Assembly: GCA_963840535.1 (NCBI GenBank)
Contig: CAWIZJ010000060.1
Coordinates: 310,001-374,000 of the forward strand
Direction of reading: 5' to 3'
Source: VAZQ01 sp963840535
Lineage (GTDB): Bacteria > Pseudomonadota > Alphaproteobacteria > Rhizobiales > Xanthobacteraceae
DNA length: 64,000 bases
Under the pieces are notes generated by a model. That model saw only the letters and a list, made by a program, of their open reading frames with translations, searched no databases and was not told the origin of the DNA. Position numbers and translations under genes: made by a program. This document shows, in pieces, positions 1-8,189 of this stretch (position 1 is its first letter; each line of letters starts with the position of its first letter).

Positions 1-1086
1 GTCGTGAGGGTCGGCATCGAGCGCCTCCATCTCGAGCAGGATGCGGGAAAATCGCTGCACGACCGGCACCCCACGATGTCGTACGTCGATCTCAACCGCT
101 CCGGCGTGGCGCTGATGGAGATCGTGACCAGGCCCGATCTTCGCTCCGCCGACGAAGCCAAGGCCTTCGTCGCCAAGTTGCGCACCATTCTGCGCTATCT
201 CGGAACCTGCGACGGCGACATGGAGAAGGGCAGTCTGCGTGCCGACGTGAACGTGTCGGTCCGCAAGCCGGATGCGCCGTTGGGCACCCGCTGCGAGATC
301 AAGAACGTCAACTCGATCCGCTTCATCGGCCAGGCCATCGAGCACGAGGCGCGCAGGCAGATCGAGATCCTGGAGGACGGCGGCACGATCGAGCAGGAGA
401 CGCGGCTGTTCGACCCGATCATGGGCGAAACGCGCTCCATGCGCAGCAAGGAAGAGGCGCACGACTATCGTTACTTTCCCGATCCGGATCTCCTTCCGCT
501 CGAGCTCACCGCATCCTACGTCGGCGATCTTGCGGCGCAACTTCCCGAGCTTCCCGACGAGAAGAAGCTGCGTTTCATGCGGGAATACGGTTTGTCGGGC
601 TATGATGCCGGGGTCCTGGTGGCCGAGCGCGCCACCGCCGACTTCTTCGAGGCAGTCGCCAAGGGGCGCGACGCCAAGGCGGCCGCCAACTGGACGATCA
701 ATGAGCTCGCCGGGCGACTCAACAAGGAGGGCAAGGACATTGCGGCCTCTCCGGTCTCGTCCGGCCAACTCGGTGCGATCCTCGACATGATCTCGGCCGG
801 CACGATTTCCGGCAAGATTGCCAAGGACTTGTTCGACATCTGCTGGAGCGGGGGCGGCGACCCGCGTGCCATTGTCGAGGCGCGCGGCATGCGGCAGGTC
901 ACCGACCTCTCCGCCATCGAAAGAGTGGTGGACGACATCGTTGCCGCCAATCCGGACAAGGCGGAGCAGGCGAGGACGAAGCCGGCGCTGATCGGCTGGT
1001 TCGTCGGCCAGGTCATGAAGGCGTCCGACGGCAAGGCAAATCCGCGGGCGGTGAACGATCTGCTCAAGTCCAAGCTCGGGATCTGA
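1..1086 (+). CDS. gatB: Aspartyl/glutamyl-tRNA amidotransferase subunit B, 5'-truncated by the window edge
   Basis: GatB is the tRNA-binding subunit of the GatCAB amidotransferase, which turns misacylated Glu-tRNA(Gln) or Asp-tRNA(Asn) into Gln-tRNA or Asn-tRNA. The reading frame is open from base 1, so the start lies upstream. About 361 of the usual ~490 residues are present. Visible motifs are SYVDLNRSGVALMEI and GSLRADVNVS of the cradle domain, the RYFPDPDLLPL motif, and the C-terminal helical/YqeY-like tail (ANWTINELAGRLN, GKIAKDLFD, RTKPALIGWFVGQVMK). The frame is clean to the TGA. No downstream partner gene is coupled to it. Confidence 0.97.
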   Translation, partial: VVRVGIERLHLEQDAGKSLHDRHPTMSYVDLNRSGVALMEIVTRPDLRSADEAKAFVAKLRTILRYLGTCDGDMEKGSLRADVNVSVRKPDAPLGTRCEIKNVNSIRFIGQAIEHEARRQIEILEDGGTIEQETRLFDPIMGETRSMRSKEEAHDYRYFPDPDLLPLELTASYVGDLAAQLPELPDEKKLRFMREYGLSGYDAGVLVAERATADFFEAVAKGRDAKAAANWTINELAGRLNKEGKDIAASPVSSGQLGAILDMISAGTISGKIAKDLFDICWSGGGDPRAIVEARGMRQVTDLSAIERVVDDIVAANPDKAEQARTKPALIGWFVGQVMKASDGKANPRAVNDLLKSKLGI

Positions 1087-1634
1087 GAACAGACGCGCGA
1101 ACGGGAAAAGCGCGCCGCAAGTGCGTGCTCGGAATTCGCCGTCGTCCGGTCGCCGTCGTCCGTCTCGACGTCCGCGGCAGCGAATCACCGGGCGGCGATT
1201 CGCGCGATTCGCTCAAAATCGCCCGCTCGGGAGCCAATTTGCAGGCCTCTTGACAGAATTTTTTTGCACAAGCCATCGGCATGCTTAACACACCGTCAGC
1301 GCGCGCATCCGGGGTCGCACCGGTATTGCAGTGCGAGCTTTCCGCGATGTCGGCGCAGAATGATCCGCATTTCCGAAAACCCATATTCCATCGATGTTTT
1401 CGACAAGTCGGAAGAATTCGGATCTCGGTTTGCTGCAGTCACGCCGCGGGGGCGTTTGCGCGCGGGCGATGCGCTCGGATATGCGCAACATCTGGTGTCT
1501 CCGCGTGTGCGAACATGCTGCATCGAGCGAAAACACTGGTTTTTTTGTCGCGCTGTAGTAATCCGAATGCAGTGCTCGCGATCCCCGCGGGCACTGATAC
1601 GACATCGCCACTCACTCACGGCTAGGAGGGCAGC
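1087..1634. other. Noncoding stretch after gatB
   Basis: No convincing gene is seen. The open frames here are low-complexity Arg/Ser-rich translations of GC-rich DNA. The 3' part (about 1250-1620) is richer in A and T and presumably contains the promoter of the small basic peptide that follows. Confidence 0.5.
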
Positions 1635-1715
1635 ATGGCGAAGAAGCGAAAGACGAAGGCGAAAGCGGCGGCGAAGAAGGGCGCGAGGAAGACCAAGCGT
1701 CGGAAGAAGAAGTAA
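1635..1715 (+). CDS. 26-residue Lys/Arg-rich peptide, histone H1-like
   Basis: ATG 1635 to TAA 1713-1715 gives a 26-residue peptide made almost only of Lys, Arg and Ala (starting MAKKRKTKAK, ending KRRKKK). A perfect AGGAGG Shine-Dalgarno at 1624-1629 lies six bases before the ATG, which is the main evidence that it is translated. Tiny Ala/Lys tails of this kind are known in rhizobia as histone-H1-like or orphan basic proteins. Nucleic-acid binding is inferred from charge only. It stands alone, with no gene within 400 bases on either side. Confidence 0.6.
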   Translation: MAKKRKTKAKAAAKKGARKTKRRKKK

Positions 1716-2160
1716 CCACGCGCCGCTTTCCAGTCTTCGACTTCGAACGACGTCGATGACTGCGTCACACGGGCCGGCGCGAGTCGAAGAGCGGTGAGCG
1801 CATCGCGATCGCACTTCGGCACCGCCGGTCCCGGTCGAGGGCGTCGGCGAGATCAGGGGTTCGAGCTTCATCGTCCCGTGCCGTGCATGCGGACGGTGGA
1901 GCAGAGGGGCAGACACTTTCCGCACCTCGCCGTGACAGGAACAGCTGCCACGGATTCGACTCCCGACCTCTCACCGACGCCCTTGGTTTCAGAAAGCATA
2001 GGTTGCGAGCATTTTTCGACCATTCGCGTCATAGATTTTCCGCAAGCCCCTTGCCCTTCGTGAATGTCCGCATGGTCCGCGTACCGCCACGAAGCGGCGC
2101 CGCAGCGCAGTCGAGCCCGGCGCGCGAGCCGTCCGCAACAGCGCGCCTGCGCGCGGCAGC
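1716..2160. other. Noncoding stretch before the glutathione S-transferase
   Basis: No gene is recognised. The minus-strand reading of about 1945-2005 resembles a decayed tRNA 3' half (a CTGAAACC segment followed by GTCGAATCC), but the stems do not pair. Confidence 0.35.
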
Positions 2161-2844
2161 AAGCCCATCGACCTTTACTTCTGGCCGACACCCAACGGCT
2201 GGAAGATCACGATCATGCTCGAGGAGTGCGCGCTGCCGTACCGGATCATTCCGGTGAACATCGCCAAAGGCGATCAATTCAAGCCGGAATTCCTGGCAAT
2301 TGCGCCGAACAACAGAATGCCGGCGATCGTCGATTACGACGGCCCGGGGGGCCGGCCGATCTCGGTGTTCGAGTCCGGGGCGATCCTGCAATATCTCGGG
2401 CGCAAGACCGGCAGGTTCTATCCCGACGACGAGCGCAGCCGCGTCGCGGTCGACGAGTGGCTGTTCTGGCAGATGGCGAACCTCGGTCCCAAGGCCGGAG
2501 AGGCCAACCACTTCCGCACCTATGCGCCGCAGAAGTTGCCATACGCCATCGATCGGTTCGCCAACGAGATGAATCGTATCTATGGCGTCATGAACCGGCG
2601 GCTCGAAGGACGCCGTTTCCTCGCCCGCGCTTATTCGATTGCGGACATCGCTTGCATCGGATGGGTCAGTCGTGCCGAGCGCTTCGGCCACGATCTGGGC
2701 GCCTTTCCGAACCTGCGGCGCTGGCGCGAAGTCTTGCTGGCGCGCCCAGGGGTGAAGCGCGGACTGTCGGTCAAGGTGGAGGCGGCCTTCCATGTCGACA
2801 TGAGCGATCCCGCGGTGCGCGCCGTGCTGTTCAATCAGCGCTGA
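2161..2844 (+). CDS. Glutathione S-transferase, start codon not identifiable
   Basis: Thioredoxin-fold N-domain (LYFWPTPNGWKITIMLEE, then NNRMPAIVDYDG and FESGAILQYLGRKTG with the glutathione-binding E-S pair) followed by the all-helical C-domain (DEWLFWQMANLGP, YSIADIACIGWV). About 227 residues, normal for a rhizobial YfcG/GST-like protein. The first in-frame ATG (2215) would delete the first beta strand. The family sequence clearly begins near 2161, but no ATG, GTG or TTG lies in this frame back to the stop at about 2029. Either an upstream frameshift or a non-standard start is implied; an ATG in another frame at 2064 or 2072 could be the true start if one base is wrong. Confidence 0.85.
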   Translation, partial: KPIDLYFWPTPNGWKITIMLEECALPYRIIPVNIAKGDQFKPEFLAIAPNNRMPAIVDYDGPGGRPISVFESGAILQYLGRKTGRFYPDDERSRVAVDEWLFWQMANLGPKAGEANHFRTYAPQKLPYAIDRFANEMNRIYGVMNRRLEGRRFLARAYSIADIACIGWVSRAERFGHDLGAFPNLRRWREVLLARPGVKRGLSVKVEAAFHVDMSDPAVRAVLFNQR

Positions 2845-2870
2845 TCGTAGGGTAGGCATAATCATGCGTC

Positions 2871-2894
2871 ATGCGCGGGCTCGTTCCCGCGCAT
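2871..2894. repeat. Perfect 9-bp hairpin in the 446-base gap before the Sel1 gene
   Basis: Bases 2871-2879 and 2886-2894 are perfect inverted repeats (atgcgcggg / cccgcgcat) around a six-base loop, 25 bases after the GST stop. This is the form of the short palindromic intergenic repeats common in Bradyrhizobium relatives, and it may also act as the GST transcript end, although no T-run follows. The rest of 2845-3290 shows nothing else recognisable. Confidence 0.5.
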
Positions 2895-3290
2895 CCGCGC
2901 CTTGCTTGTGGTGCAACAAGGCGTGGTCCCATCGAAACGCACGTCCGGCGCCTTCGCTCGCTCGTCTCTTGCTGCTTATGGTTATCGCGCTGCCAACGCC
3001 GGTGGTGACGAGTGTCGGCGGGACGGGTGAGAATTCGCAATATCGCCGGGACTTGCGTGCTTAACGAATTGAAACGCGACATCATCGCGCGCCGGCGTTC
3101 AGATTTGATTTATCGCGACGCTTAAAACACCCTTCAAATTTTAGACCGATATTCACTGCGCCCGCCGGGGGATGGGCGTGCAACCGCAGCGTCCTGCGGC
3201 GAAGCCAACACCGGTTCGCCGCAGGACCGCTCGAACGCAACGATGCCGCGTGAAGTCCGCTGTCGACGGATGCGGCGAGGGGAGACCGAC

Positions 3291-3554
3291 ATGGCTCGTT
3301 TCGAGATCGCCGACATCGAATGTGCCTCGCTCGGCGAAGCGCCCGCCGACGGCTTCTTCGCTCTCGGCTTGATGTATTCGGTGGGGCGCGGCGTGCCGAT
3401 CGACTTGGTGACCGCGCACAAGTGGTTCAATCTGGCGGCGATGCGCGGCAATGGGCACGCCGCTCGCCTGCGCCGCGAGATCGCGGACCAGATGTCCGAG
3501 CGGGAGATCGCGCAAGCCCAGCGTGCCGCGCGCACCTGGCTCCGGGCAAGCTGA
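3291..3554 (+). CDS. Small Sel1-repeat-like protein
   Basis: 87 residues from ATG 3291, which is preceded by a GAGGGGAGA ribosome site; an upstream in-frame ATG at 3243 lacks one. One Sel1/TPR-like repeat is visible (ALGLMYSVGRGVPIDLVTAHKWFNLAA), followed by the AARLRREIADQMSEREIAQAQ helix seen in rhizobial Sel1-family proteins. Such repeats mediate protein contacts. There is no signal peptide, so it is probably cytoplasmic. Function unknown. Confidence 0.8.
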   Translation: MARFEIADIECASLGEAPADGFFALGLMYSVGRGVPIDLVTAHKWFNLAAMRGNGHAARLRREIADQMSEREIAQAQRAARTWLRAS

Positions 3555-3591
3555 TCGCGCTGACATTGCGGTCCTTGACCGTTCCCGGCGC

Positions 3592-3822
3592 TCAGCGCCG
3601 CCGCATCTCCAGGCAGTACGCCCCGCTCTGAAACCAACCTGACGGACACTGTCCCGTTTTCGGGATCGCGGCCGGGGCACGCGCCGACATGGGCGCGCAA
3701 TATCCGCCGCTCTCACGGTAGCCCGACGGACATTGGCCGACTTTCGGCTGCGGCAGCGGTTGAGCGTCGGCCGACATGACGAGGATCGCAAGCACGGTGA
3801 CCGCGGTCAGGTGGGTGATCAT
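3592..3822 (-). CDS. Small exported protein with two CPSG-type cysteine repeats
   Basis: 76 residues; the start ATG at 3822 has a GGGAGG Shine-Dalgarno just upstream. Residues 1-20 form a signal peptide (MITHLTAVTVLAILVMSADA), then two copies of a motif GQCPSGxxxSGxYCxxM follow, each with two cysteines. The pattern suggests a periplasmic or secreted disulphide-bonded or metal-binding peptide. Function unknown. Confidence 0.65.
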   Translation of the reverse strand: MITHLTAVTVLAILVMSADAQPLPQPKVGQCPSGYRESGGYCAPMSARAPAAIPKTGQCPSGWFQSGAYCLEMRRR

Positions 3823-3863
3823 CGTTCCTCCCTTCAGTGCACGAGCCGATACCGTGGCGGCGG

Positions 3864-4214
3864 CTAGAGGCTCGCCTCCTCCAGCGCTGCTTCCACTTCG
3901 GCTCGCGCAAAAGCTCGGGGATAGCGACGCATGAAGTGTTGCAGCACCCACTCCCGCACTTGCGGGTCGTCCAGTCGCAGCGGCCAAAACCCCTGCCCAA
4001 ACTCCTCAGCCGCGTCTTGCTTCACCCAAGAGAGGCGCGTCAGCAACATGAACTTACGCCACTCCTTAGATCGGTAGTCGATTGACATTGCTTGCTTCAC
4101 CTCAGGAGGGGACGTTGGTACACATAGCAGCGACGCGCCAGCACCGAGGAAGATGCTTCTGCGCGTCATTATGCTCGCGGTTGGTTCCGTTGTCGGGTTG
4201 CGTGCAGTGGCCAT
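3864..4214 (-). CDS. Hypothetical exported protein with Tat-like leader
   Basis: 116 residues from ATG 4214, with a strong CCAGGAGGG site seven bases upstream. A TRRSIFLGAGASLL stretch near residue 17 resembles a twin-arginine or inner-membrane leader. The mature part is a helical, charged segment (KEWRKFMLLTRLSWVKQDAAEEF, WPLRLDDPQVREWVLQHFMRRY). The family is not recognised. It lies upstream of, and is co-oriented with, the Cys-repeat peptide gene (about 40 bases between them), so they may be co-transcribed. Confidence 0.55.
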   Translation of the reverse strand: MATARNPTTEPTASIMTRRSIFLGAGASLLCVPTSPPEVKQAMSIDYRSKEWRKFMLLTRLSWVKQDAAEEFGQGFWPLRLDDPQVREWVLQHFMRRYPRAFARAEVEAALEEASL

Positions 4215-4473
4215 AGAAAACCCTCCTGGTTCTGCACCTAGGAGGGTGTGGACTGCTCGCGCGCCCATTCGTTGCCGATTGGCCGCATCCCGTTTCCGGA
4301 ACCACCTTGCCGGGCAGGCAGGTTGGCGAGGGCGTCGGCCCTCCTCTCGATGCAGGGTCAGCTGAAGCACGTTCGGGGAGAGTTGTGCAAGGACGGCGGT
4401 GCGCTGCGGTTCCTAAGTCAAGGAACCAAATCGGAATCTGACCGTTTGTGCTCCGCGAAGGAAGAAGGGAACG

Positions 4474-4734
4474 ATGATGGACCACCTCTACACCGCACGA
4501 CCTGGTATGCGACCCATTACGGGACTTGCGGGCCTATTCGGCCTTGCGCTGATCCTTCTGTCGCTGCCCGCCGCCGCGCAGGGGACGCCGGAGCAGCGCG
4601 CAGCCTGCGAAGGCGATGCGATGCGGCTTTGCAGTCAATTCACGGACGTTCAGCAAATCACGGCCTGCATGCAGAAGAACCGCCGTTTTCTCAGCCCTCG
4701 CTGCCGCGCCGAGTTTGGTAAGCGGAGAAGATAG
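4474..4734 (+). CDS. Small exported cysteine-rich protein
   Basis: 86 residues with a purine-rich site (GGAAGAAGGGAACG) before ATG 4474. A hydrophobic leader (GLFGLALILLSLPAAAQG) ends at an AQ-G type cleavage site. The mature part has four cysteines in the order C-x6-C-x11-C-x11-C (ACEGDAMRLCSQF, ACMQKNRRFLSPRC), a pattern found in many short periplasmic proteins of rhizobia. Function unknown. Confidence 0.7.
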   Translation: MMDHLYTARPGMRPITGLAGLFGLALILLSLPAAAQGTPEQRAACEGDAMRLCSQFTDVQQITACMQKNRRFLSPRCRAEFGKRRR

Positions 4735-5066
4735 GCGAGTACCGAGCGCAGTTGGGCATCGGTTAGTCTGGTTCGTCAACCGCCATCGAGCTTCGCGCCT
4801 GGGCTTGAAGAGTTCGATGGCATTGCTCGCCGCTATTCTCTCTTGGGATTGCCGCTTGGCCTCCAGCGGAGGCGTGGGTCCGCATATTCTGATGCCCGAA
4901 CCATTTAGGGTTGGCGCCCCAGGGTGGCGATGGTTATAGAGAAAACGCCTCAGCGGCGGTCTGGCGACCCCGGGACCCCGGTTGTCACCCCAGGCCGATG
5001 GCTACCCAGGGCAAGGCTGAGTGAAAGTTGATGAAAAGCCCGTCGTTACTTGGGTTCTTGCGTTTC
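4735..5066. other. Noncoding stretch before tRNA-Ser
   Basis: No gene is seen. It should contain the tRNA promoter; no clear -35/-10 pair stands out. Confidence 0.4.
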
Positions 5067-5159
5067 GGAGACGTGGCCGAGTGGCTGAAGGCGGCGGTTT
5101 GCTAAACCGTTATACGGTCTAAAGCCGTATCGAGGGTTCGAATCCCTCCGTCTCCGCCA
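5067..5159 (+). tRNA. tRNA-Ser (GCU)
   Basis: A 93-base class II tRNA with CCA encoded. The acceptor stem GGAGACG (5067-5073) pairs with CGTCTCC (5149-5155), followed by discriminator G and CCA. The anticodon loop reads TTTGCTAAAC, giving anticodon GCU. A long paired variable arm (TACGG ... CCGTA) and the T-arm GGGTTCGAATCCC are present. Its 3' end is the attachment site of the element that follows. Confidence 0.97.
5146..5159. repeat. attL core (3' end of tRNA-Ser)
   Basis: Left copy of the 14-bp direct repeat that bounds the integrative element. It restores the tRNA 3' end including CCA. Confidence 0.85.
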
Positions 5160-5328
5160 ATTTGATCCCTCCCGCCGTCTGCCCATGTTTCCCGGTGTCT
5201 AGAGATATCCCCGTCTTGCTGGGACTTGTTGCAAACTTACGTCTACCAATGTCCGCCAAAGTATGCGACCATCGTCCTAATCCATATGGGCAAGGATATG
5301 GGCTGGGGCATAGTTTGGCGGAGGGTTT

Positions 5329-6578
5329 GATGGCACGCACGCTCGGACGGCTCTCGGCGGTCAAGGTGCAGGGCATCAAGCAGCCCGGCTACTACGCGGA
5401 CGGTGGCAGCCTGTACCTGCGCGTCGCACACGGTGGCGCGAAAGGCTGGATATTTCGCTTCGTGATGCACGGCCGGACCCGGGACATGGGCCTCGGAGGA
5501 TATCCCGCCATTGGCCTGGCCAAGGCCCGGGAGCTCGCCGGCGAGTACCGAGGCACGGTTGCCGCCGGGCTCGACCCGATAGAAGCCCGTAACGAGAAGC
5601 GTGCGGCTGCCACCGTCGAGGCCGCGAAGGTGATGACGTTCGATGCCTGACCAAGGCCTACATCACGGCGCACGAAGCGGCATGGCGGAACCCCAAGCAT
5701 CGGCAGCAATGGCGCAACACGCTGGCGACGTATGTCAGCCCGGTGTTCGGCGCGTTGCCGGTGCAAGCCATCGACACCGGCTTTGTCATGAAGGTGGTCG
5801 AGCCGATGTGGTCGAAGAAGCCCGAGACGGCATCGCGCGTGCGTGGCCGCATCGAAGTGGTGCTCGACTGGGCCAGGGTGCGCGGCTATCGCCAAGGCGA
5901 GAACCCGGCCCGCTGGCGCGGTCATCTGGACCACCTCTTGCCGGCGAAGTCCAAGGTCCGCAAAGTCGAGCACCACGCCGCGCTACCGTATGCGCACCTC
6001 GGTGCGTTTATGGCGGCGCTGCGCGAGCAACAGGGCATCAGTGCCCGCGCTCTTGAATTTCTCGTTCTCACCGCGACCCGTACCGGCGAGACGTTGGGCG
6101 CGACCTGGGATGAAATCGACATCAGACGCGAAGCTGTGGACTGTCCCGGCTTCCCGCATGAAGGCGGGAAAGGAACACCGCGTCCCGTTGTCCGATGCCG
6201 CGCTCGCGGTGCTGAAGCAGATGTACGCCATCAGGCACTCTGACTACGTGTTTCCCGGGGGCCGCGACCGCCGACCGCTCTCCGAGATGGCGCTGTTGAT
6301 GTTGCTGCGGCGCATGAAACACGGCGACATCACCGCGCACGGTTTCCGCTCGACCTTCCGCGACTGGGCCGCCGAGTGCACGGGCGTCGCTCGCGAGGTT
6401 GCCGAGGCTCGCGCTCGCTCACGCTATCCCCGATGCCGTCGAAGCGGCGTATCGGCGCAGCGACTTCTTCGAGAAGCGCCGCAAGCTGATGGCCGCATGG
6501 GCCGAGTACTGCGGCAAGGTCGAGACGGACGGCGCTGGCAAGGTGGTGTCGCTCGCGCGCAAGGCCAGCAACCGATAG
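5329..6578 (+). pseudogene. P4-type tyrosine integrase, three frame breaks
   Basis: Read across three frames this is a full-length P4-family integrase (~415 residues). The N-domain (DUF4102-like arm, YYADGGSLYLRVAHGGAKGW) is followed by the SAM-like core (RVRGRIEVVLDWARVRGYR) and the catalytic domain with ATRTGETLGATWDEID (first Arg), TAHGFRSTFRDW (His-x-x-Arg) and AYRRSDFFEKR (Tyr nucleophile). Frames change near 5645, 6132 and 6405, so no active protein results as written. The gene lies directly beside tRNA-Ser and is the likely integrase of this element. Confidence 0.9.
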
Positions 6579-6806
6579 GGGGCGGGGGACGGCAAAAATG
6601 TACCGCCGCCGGGGGGATTTATTGGGTCCCATCCGCTCATAGAAACTTGTCCCTACCCCCACATACACAATCCGGGTCCCATGCTCACCTCCTGCACCTG
6701 TTAGTGAATTTGAGATAGCTTCACGCTCGGCGCGGGGCCGGTCGGCCAGCCGTGGAAAAGCGGGACAAAATAGCTTCACGAAGTTTCGGCGCGTTCAATT
6801 TCGTGA

Positions 6807-6865
6807 GCGTCCATGTAGAGGACGATGGGTGGTTGGTCATCAACCACCGACGCACACATGGACGC
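6807..6865. repeat. Nested perfect inverted repeats (cruciform) between integrase and excisionase
   Basis: Outer arms 6807-6816 and 6856-6865 (gcgtccatgt / acatggacgc) are perfect. Inside them, 6828-6835 and 6841-6848 (ggtggttg / caaccacc) pair with a five-base loop. The surrounding 6579-6871 has no gene. A role in recombination-directionality control, replication start or transcription attenuation is possible but inferred only from position. Confidence 0.6.
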
Positions 6866-6871
6866 TACGAT

Positions 6872-7175
6872 ATGAAAGATACTCCGCGCCCTCACTCTGA
6901 CCGAGTTCTGCGACGCCTATCGCCTGTGCCGCGAAAGCGCCTACAGACAAATACGGTCCGGCAAATTGCGCGCTCTGAAGCTCGGCCGCAAGACGCTCAT
7001 CCTCCGCACCGACGCCGACGCCTGGGCGGCCGCTCTGCCCGAGCTGCGGACCGGCGCACGCGACAAGCGAGCGCATGACCCATGCCCGGCAGATATGGTG
7101 TGGGCGCCGCAGTCCCTTCCGACTGCGACGCCCAACAGTGTGCCAGGCTGGCGGCCGCGAGCACCACGGCGATAG
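6872..7175 (+). pseudogene. Excisionase/AlpA-like helix-turn-helix protein, frame break near the start
   Basis: From about 6888 the sequence encodes LTLTEFCDAYRLCRESAYRQ then IRSGKLRALKLGRKTLILRT followed by DADAWAAALPEL. This is the MerR-like helix-turn-helix layout of excisionase/DNA-binding proteins encoded beside P4 integrases. The ATG at 6872 is one frame off; one surplus base in 6875-6890 would join it to the domain. Such proteins direct excision or repress the integrase promoter. Confidence 0.6.
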
Positions 7176-7211
7176 CATAGGCGACCGGCCGGCAGCAACG
7201 GCAGTGCGGCC

Positions 7212-7388
7212 ATGAGCGCGCCGTCTGCCGCACCGATGGTGTCGGTCTACGATGGCCGGCAGTGCATCGGCTTCGTGCTGTCGCGCGGGCAGCAAGGCTT
7301 TGAGGCGTTCGACGCTGACCAGCATTTACTCGGCATCTATCCAACTCAACGCGAGGCAGCCGCCGCAGTCATCCGGGGGGCACCATGA
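7212..7388 (+). CDS. 58-residue hypothetical protein of the element
   Basis: ATG 7212 to TGA 7386-7388 encodes 58 residues, with SVYDGRQCIGFVLSRGQQGF, EAFDADQHLLGIYPTQREAA and a final AVIRGAP. Its stop overlaps the ATG of the next gene (ATGA), indicating translational coupling. Short proteins with this VYDG...GF...FDA...GxYxTQREA pattern accompany integrases in Bradyrhizobium-type elements. Function unknown. Confidence 0.65.
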   Translation: MSAPSAAPMVSVYDGRQCIGFVLSRGQQGFEAFDADQHLLGIYPTQREAAAAVIRGAP

Positions 7389-7828
7389 GCGGGAGACGCC
7401 ACAAAGACAAACAGCGTCTGCCACCCTTCGTCCCGCTGTTCAAGGACACGCTGGCGTCGCCGGCATGGCGCGCCATGTCGCACGGCGCACGCTCGCTCTT
7501 CGTCACTCTGAAGTTTCGCTACTCGAACAACCTTAAGAACAACGGCAAGCTCTACCTGTCGCAACGCGATGCGCGGAAGGAACTGGGCTCCGGTTTCCAG
7601 GAGGTCGGCAACTGGTTCAGGGAGCTGCAGCACTACGGCTTCATCGTGATGACCGCACCCGGTTGCCTGGGCGTCGAGGGCATGGGCAAGGCACCGCATT
7701 GGCGGTTGACCGAGGTGGGTTACATGACCGACCCACCGACGCGAGACTTTCTGAAATGGGAAGGAACGAAGTTTGAGCGCCGGCGGCGGCGCCGGAAAAG
7801 AACAGAAACCCGCACCGGAAAGCCGTAG
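7385..7828 (+). CDS. Hypothetical element protein, possible replication or DNA-binding protein
   Basis: 147 residues with a basic start (MSGRRHKDKQRLPPFVPLFK), a block AWRAMSHGARSLFVTLKFRY, a winged-helix-like stretch LYLSQRDARKELGSGFQEVG and NWFRELQHYGFIVMTAPGCLG, then an Arg-rich tail. It resembles the helix-turn-helix proteins next to integrases in rhizobial elements. The tail from about 7770 runs into the iteron-like repeats and may be frameshifted; an alternative frame stays open to 8006. Coupled to the 58-residue gene by an ATGA overlap. Confidence 0.55.
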   Translation: MSGRRHKDKQRLPPFVPLFKDTLASPAWRAMSHGARSLFVTLKFRYSNNLKNNGKLYLSQRDARKELGSGFQEVGNWFRELQHYGFIVMTAPGCLGVEGMGKAPHWRLTEVGYMTDPPTRDFLKWEGTKFERRRRRRKRTETRTGKP

Positions 7829-7946
7829 CACCACGCACCGGAAAGCCGTAGCACCTCCGCTACGGAAAGCCGTAGCGGTCCCGACGGAAAGCGCACCAGA
7901 AAGCCGTAGCATATACGGCGACCACCCTGCACCGGAAAGCCGGTGC
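7811..7946. repeat. Iteron-like direct repeats
   Basis: A unit cgcaccggaaagccgtagca occurs at 7811 and 7834 as identical 22-bp copies with 23-bp spacing. Diverged copies of the core cggaaagccgtagc start near 7860, 7884, 7897 and 7931. The near-regular spacing at the end of a possible replication gene recalls plasmid iterons, but the array could simply be a repetitive protein tail. Confidence 0.6.
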
Positions 7947-8030
7947 ATAACTAGTTTGCCACTCGTAGACGACATGCCAGACATCGCGCCGTTCTTGCGC
8001 CGGTGAGCCTAAAACGCTGAATGCGACAGC

Positions 8031-8132
8031 TTGACCAACGGACTGTTCTCACGGCCATGTCTGCACTCGGCAGAACCGGGCGTGCGACCCCCAAAGAGGC
8101 GTTCGGGCTTTGTGCCGATTTGGACATCGGGC
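8031..8132. repeat. Dispersed intergenic repeat, copy A
   Basis: This ~100-bp block (ttgaccaacgg...atgtctgca...ggcgttcggg...gacatcgg) is clearly related to 62352-62452. The family is of the kind that yields short spurious ORFs in rhizobial genomes. It ends just before the DUF3631 remnant. Confidence 0.65.
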
Positions 8133-8189
8133 CGTCACCAAAAGGTATGCCGAACACCCCCCTCCCGGCCGCGATTGAGCGTCGCCCGT

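Noticed and set aside
1935..2010. Possible minus-strand tRNA (GTCGAATCC and CTGAAACC pieces)
   Set aside because: The T-stem and acceptor do not pair and the T-loop lacks the TTC start; at best a decayed tRNA fragment.
7811..7946. CRISPR array
   Set aside because: Units are adjacent with almost no spacers and vary in sequence; no cas gene is present. No CRISPR was seen anywhere in the window.
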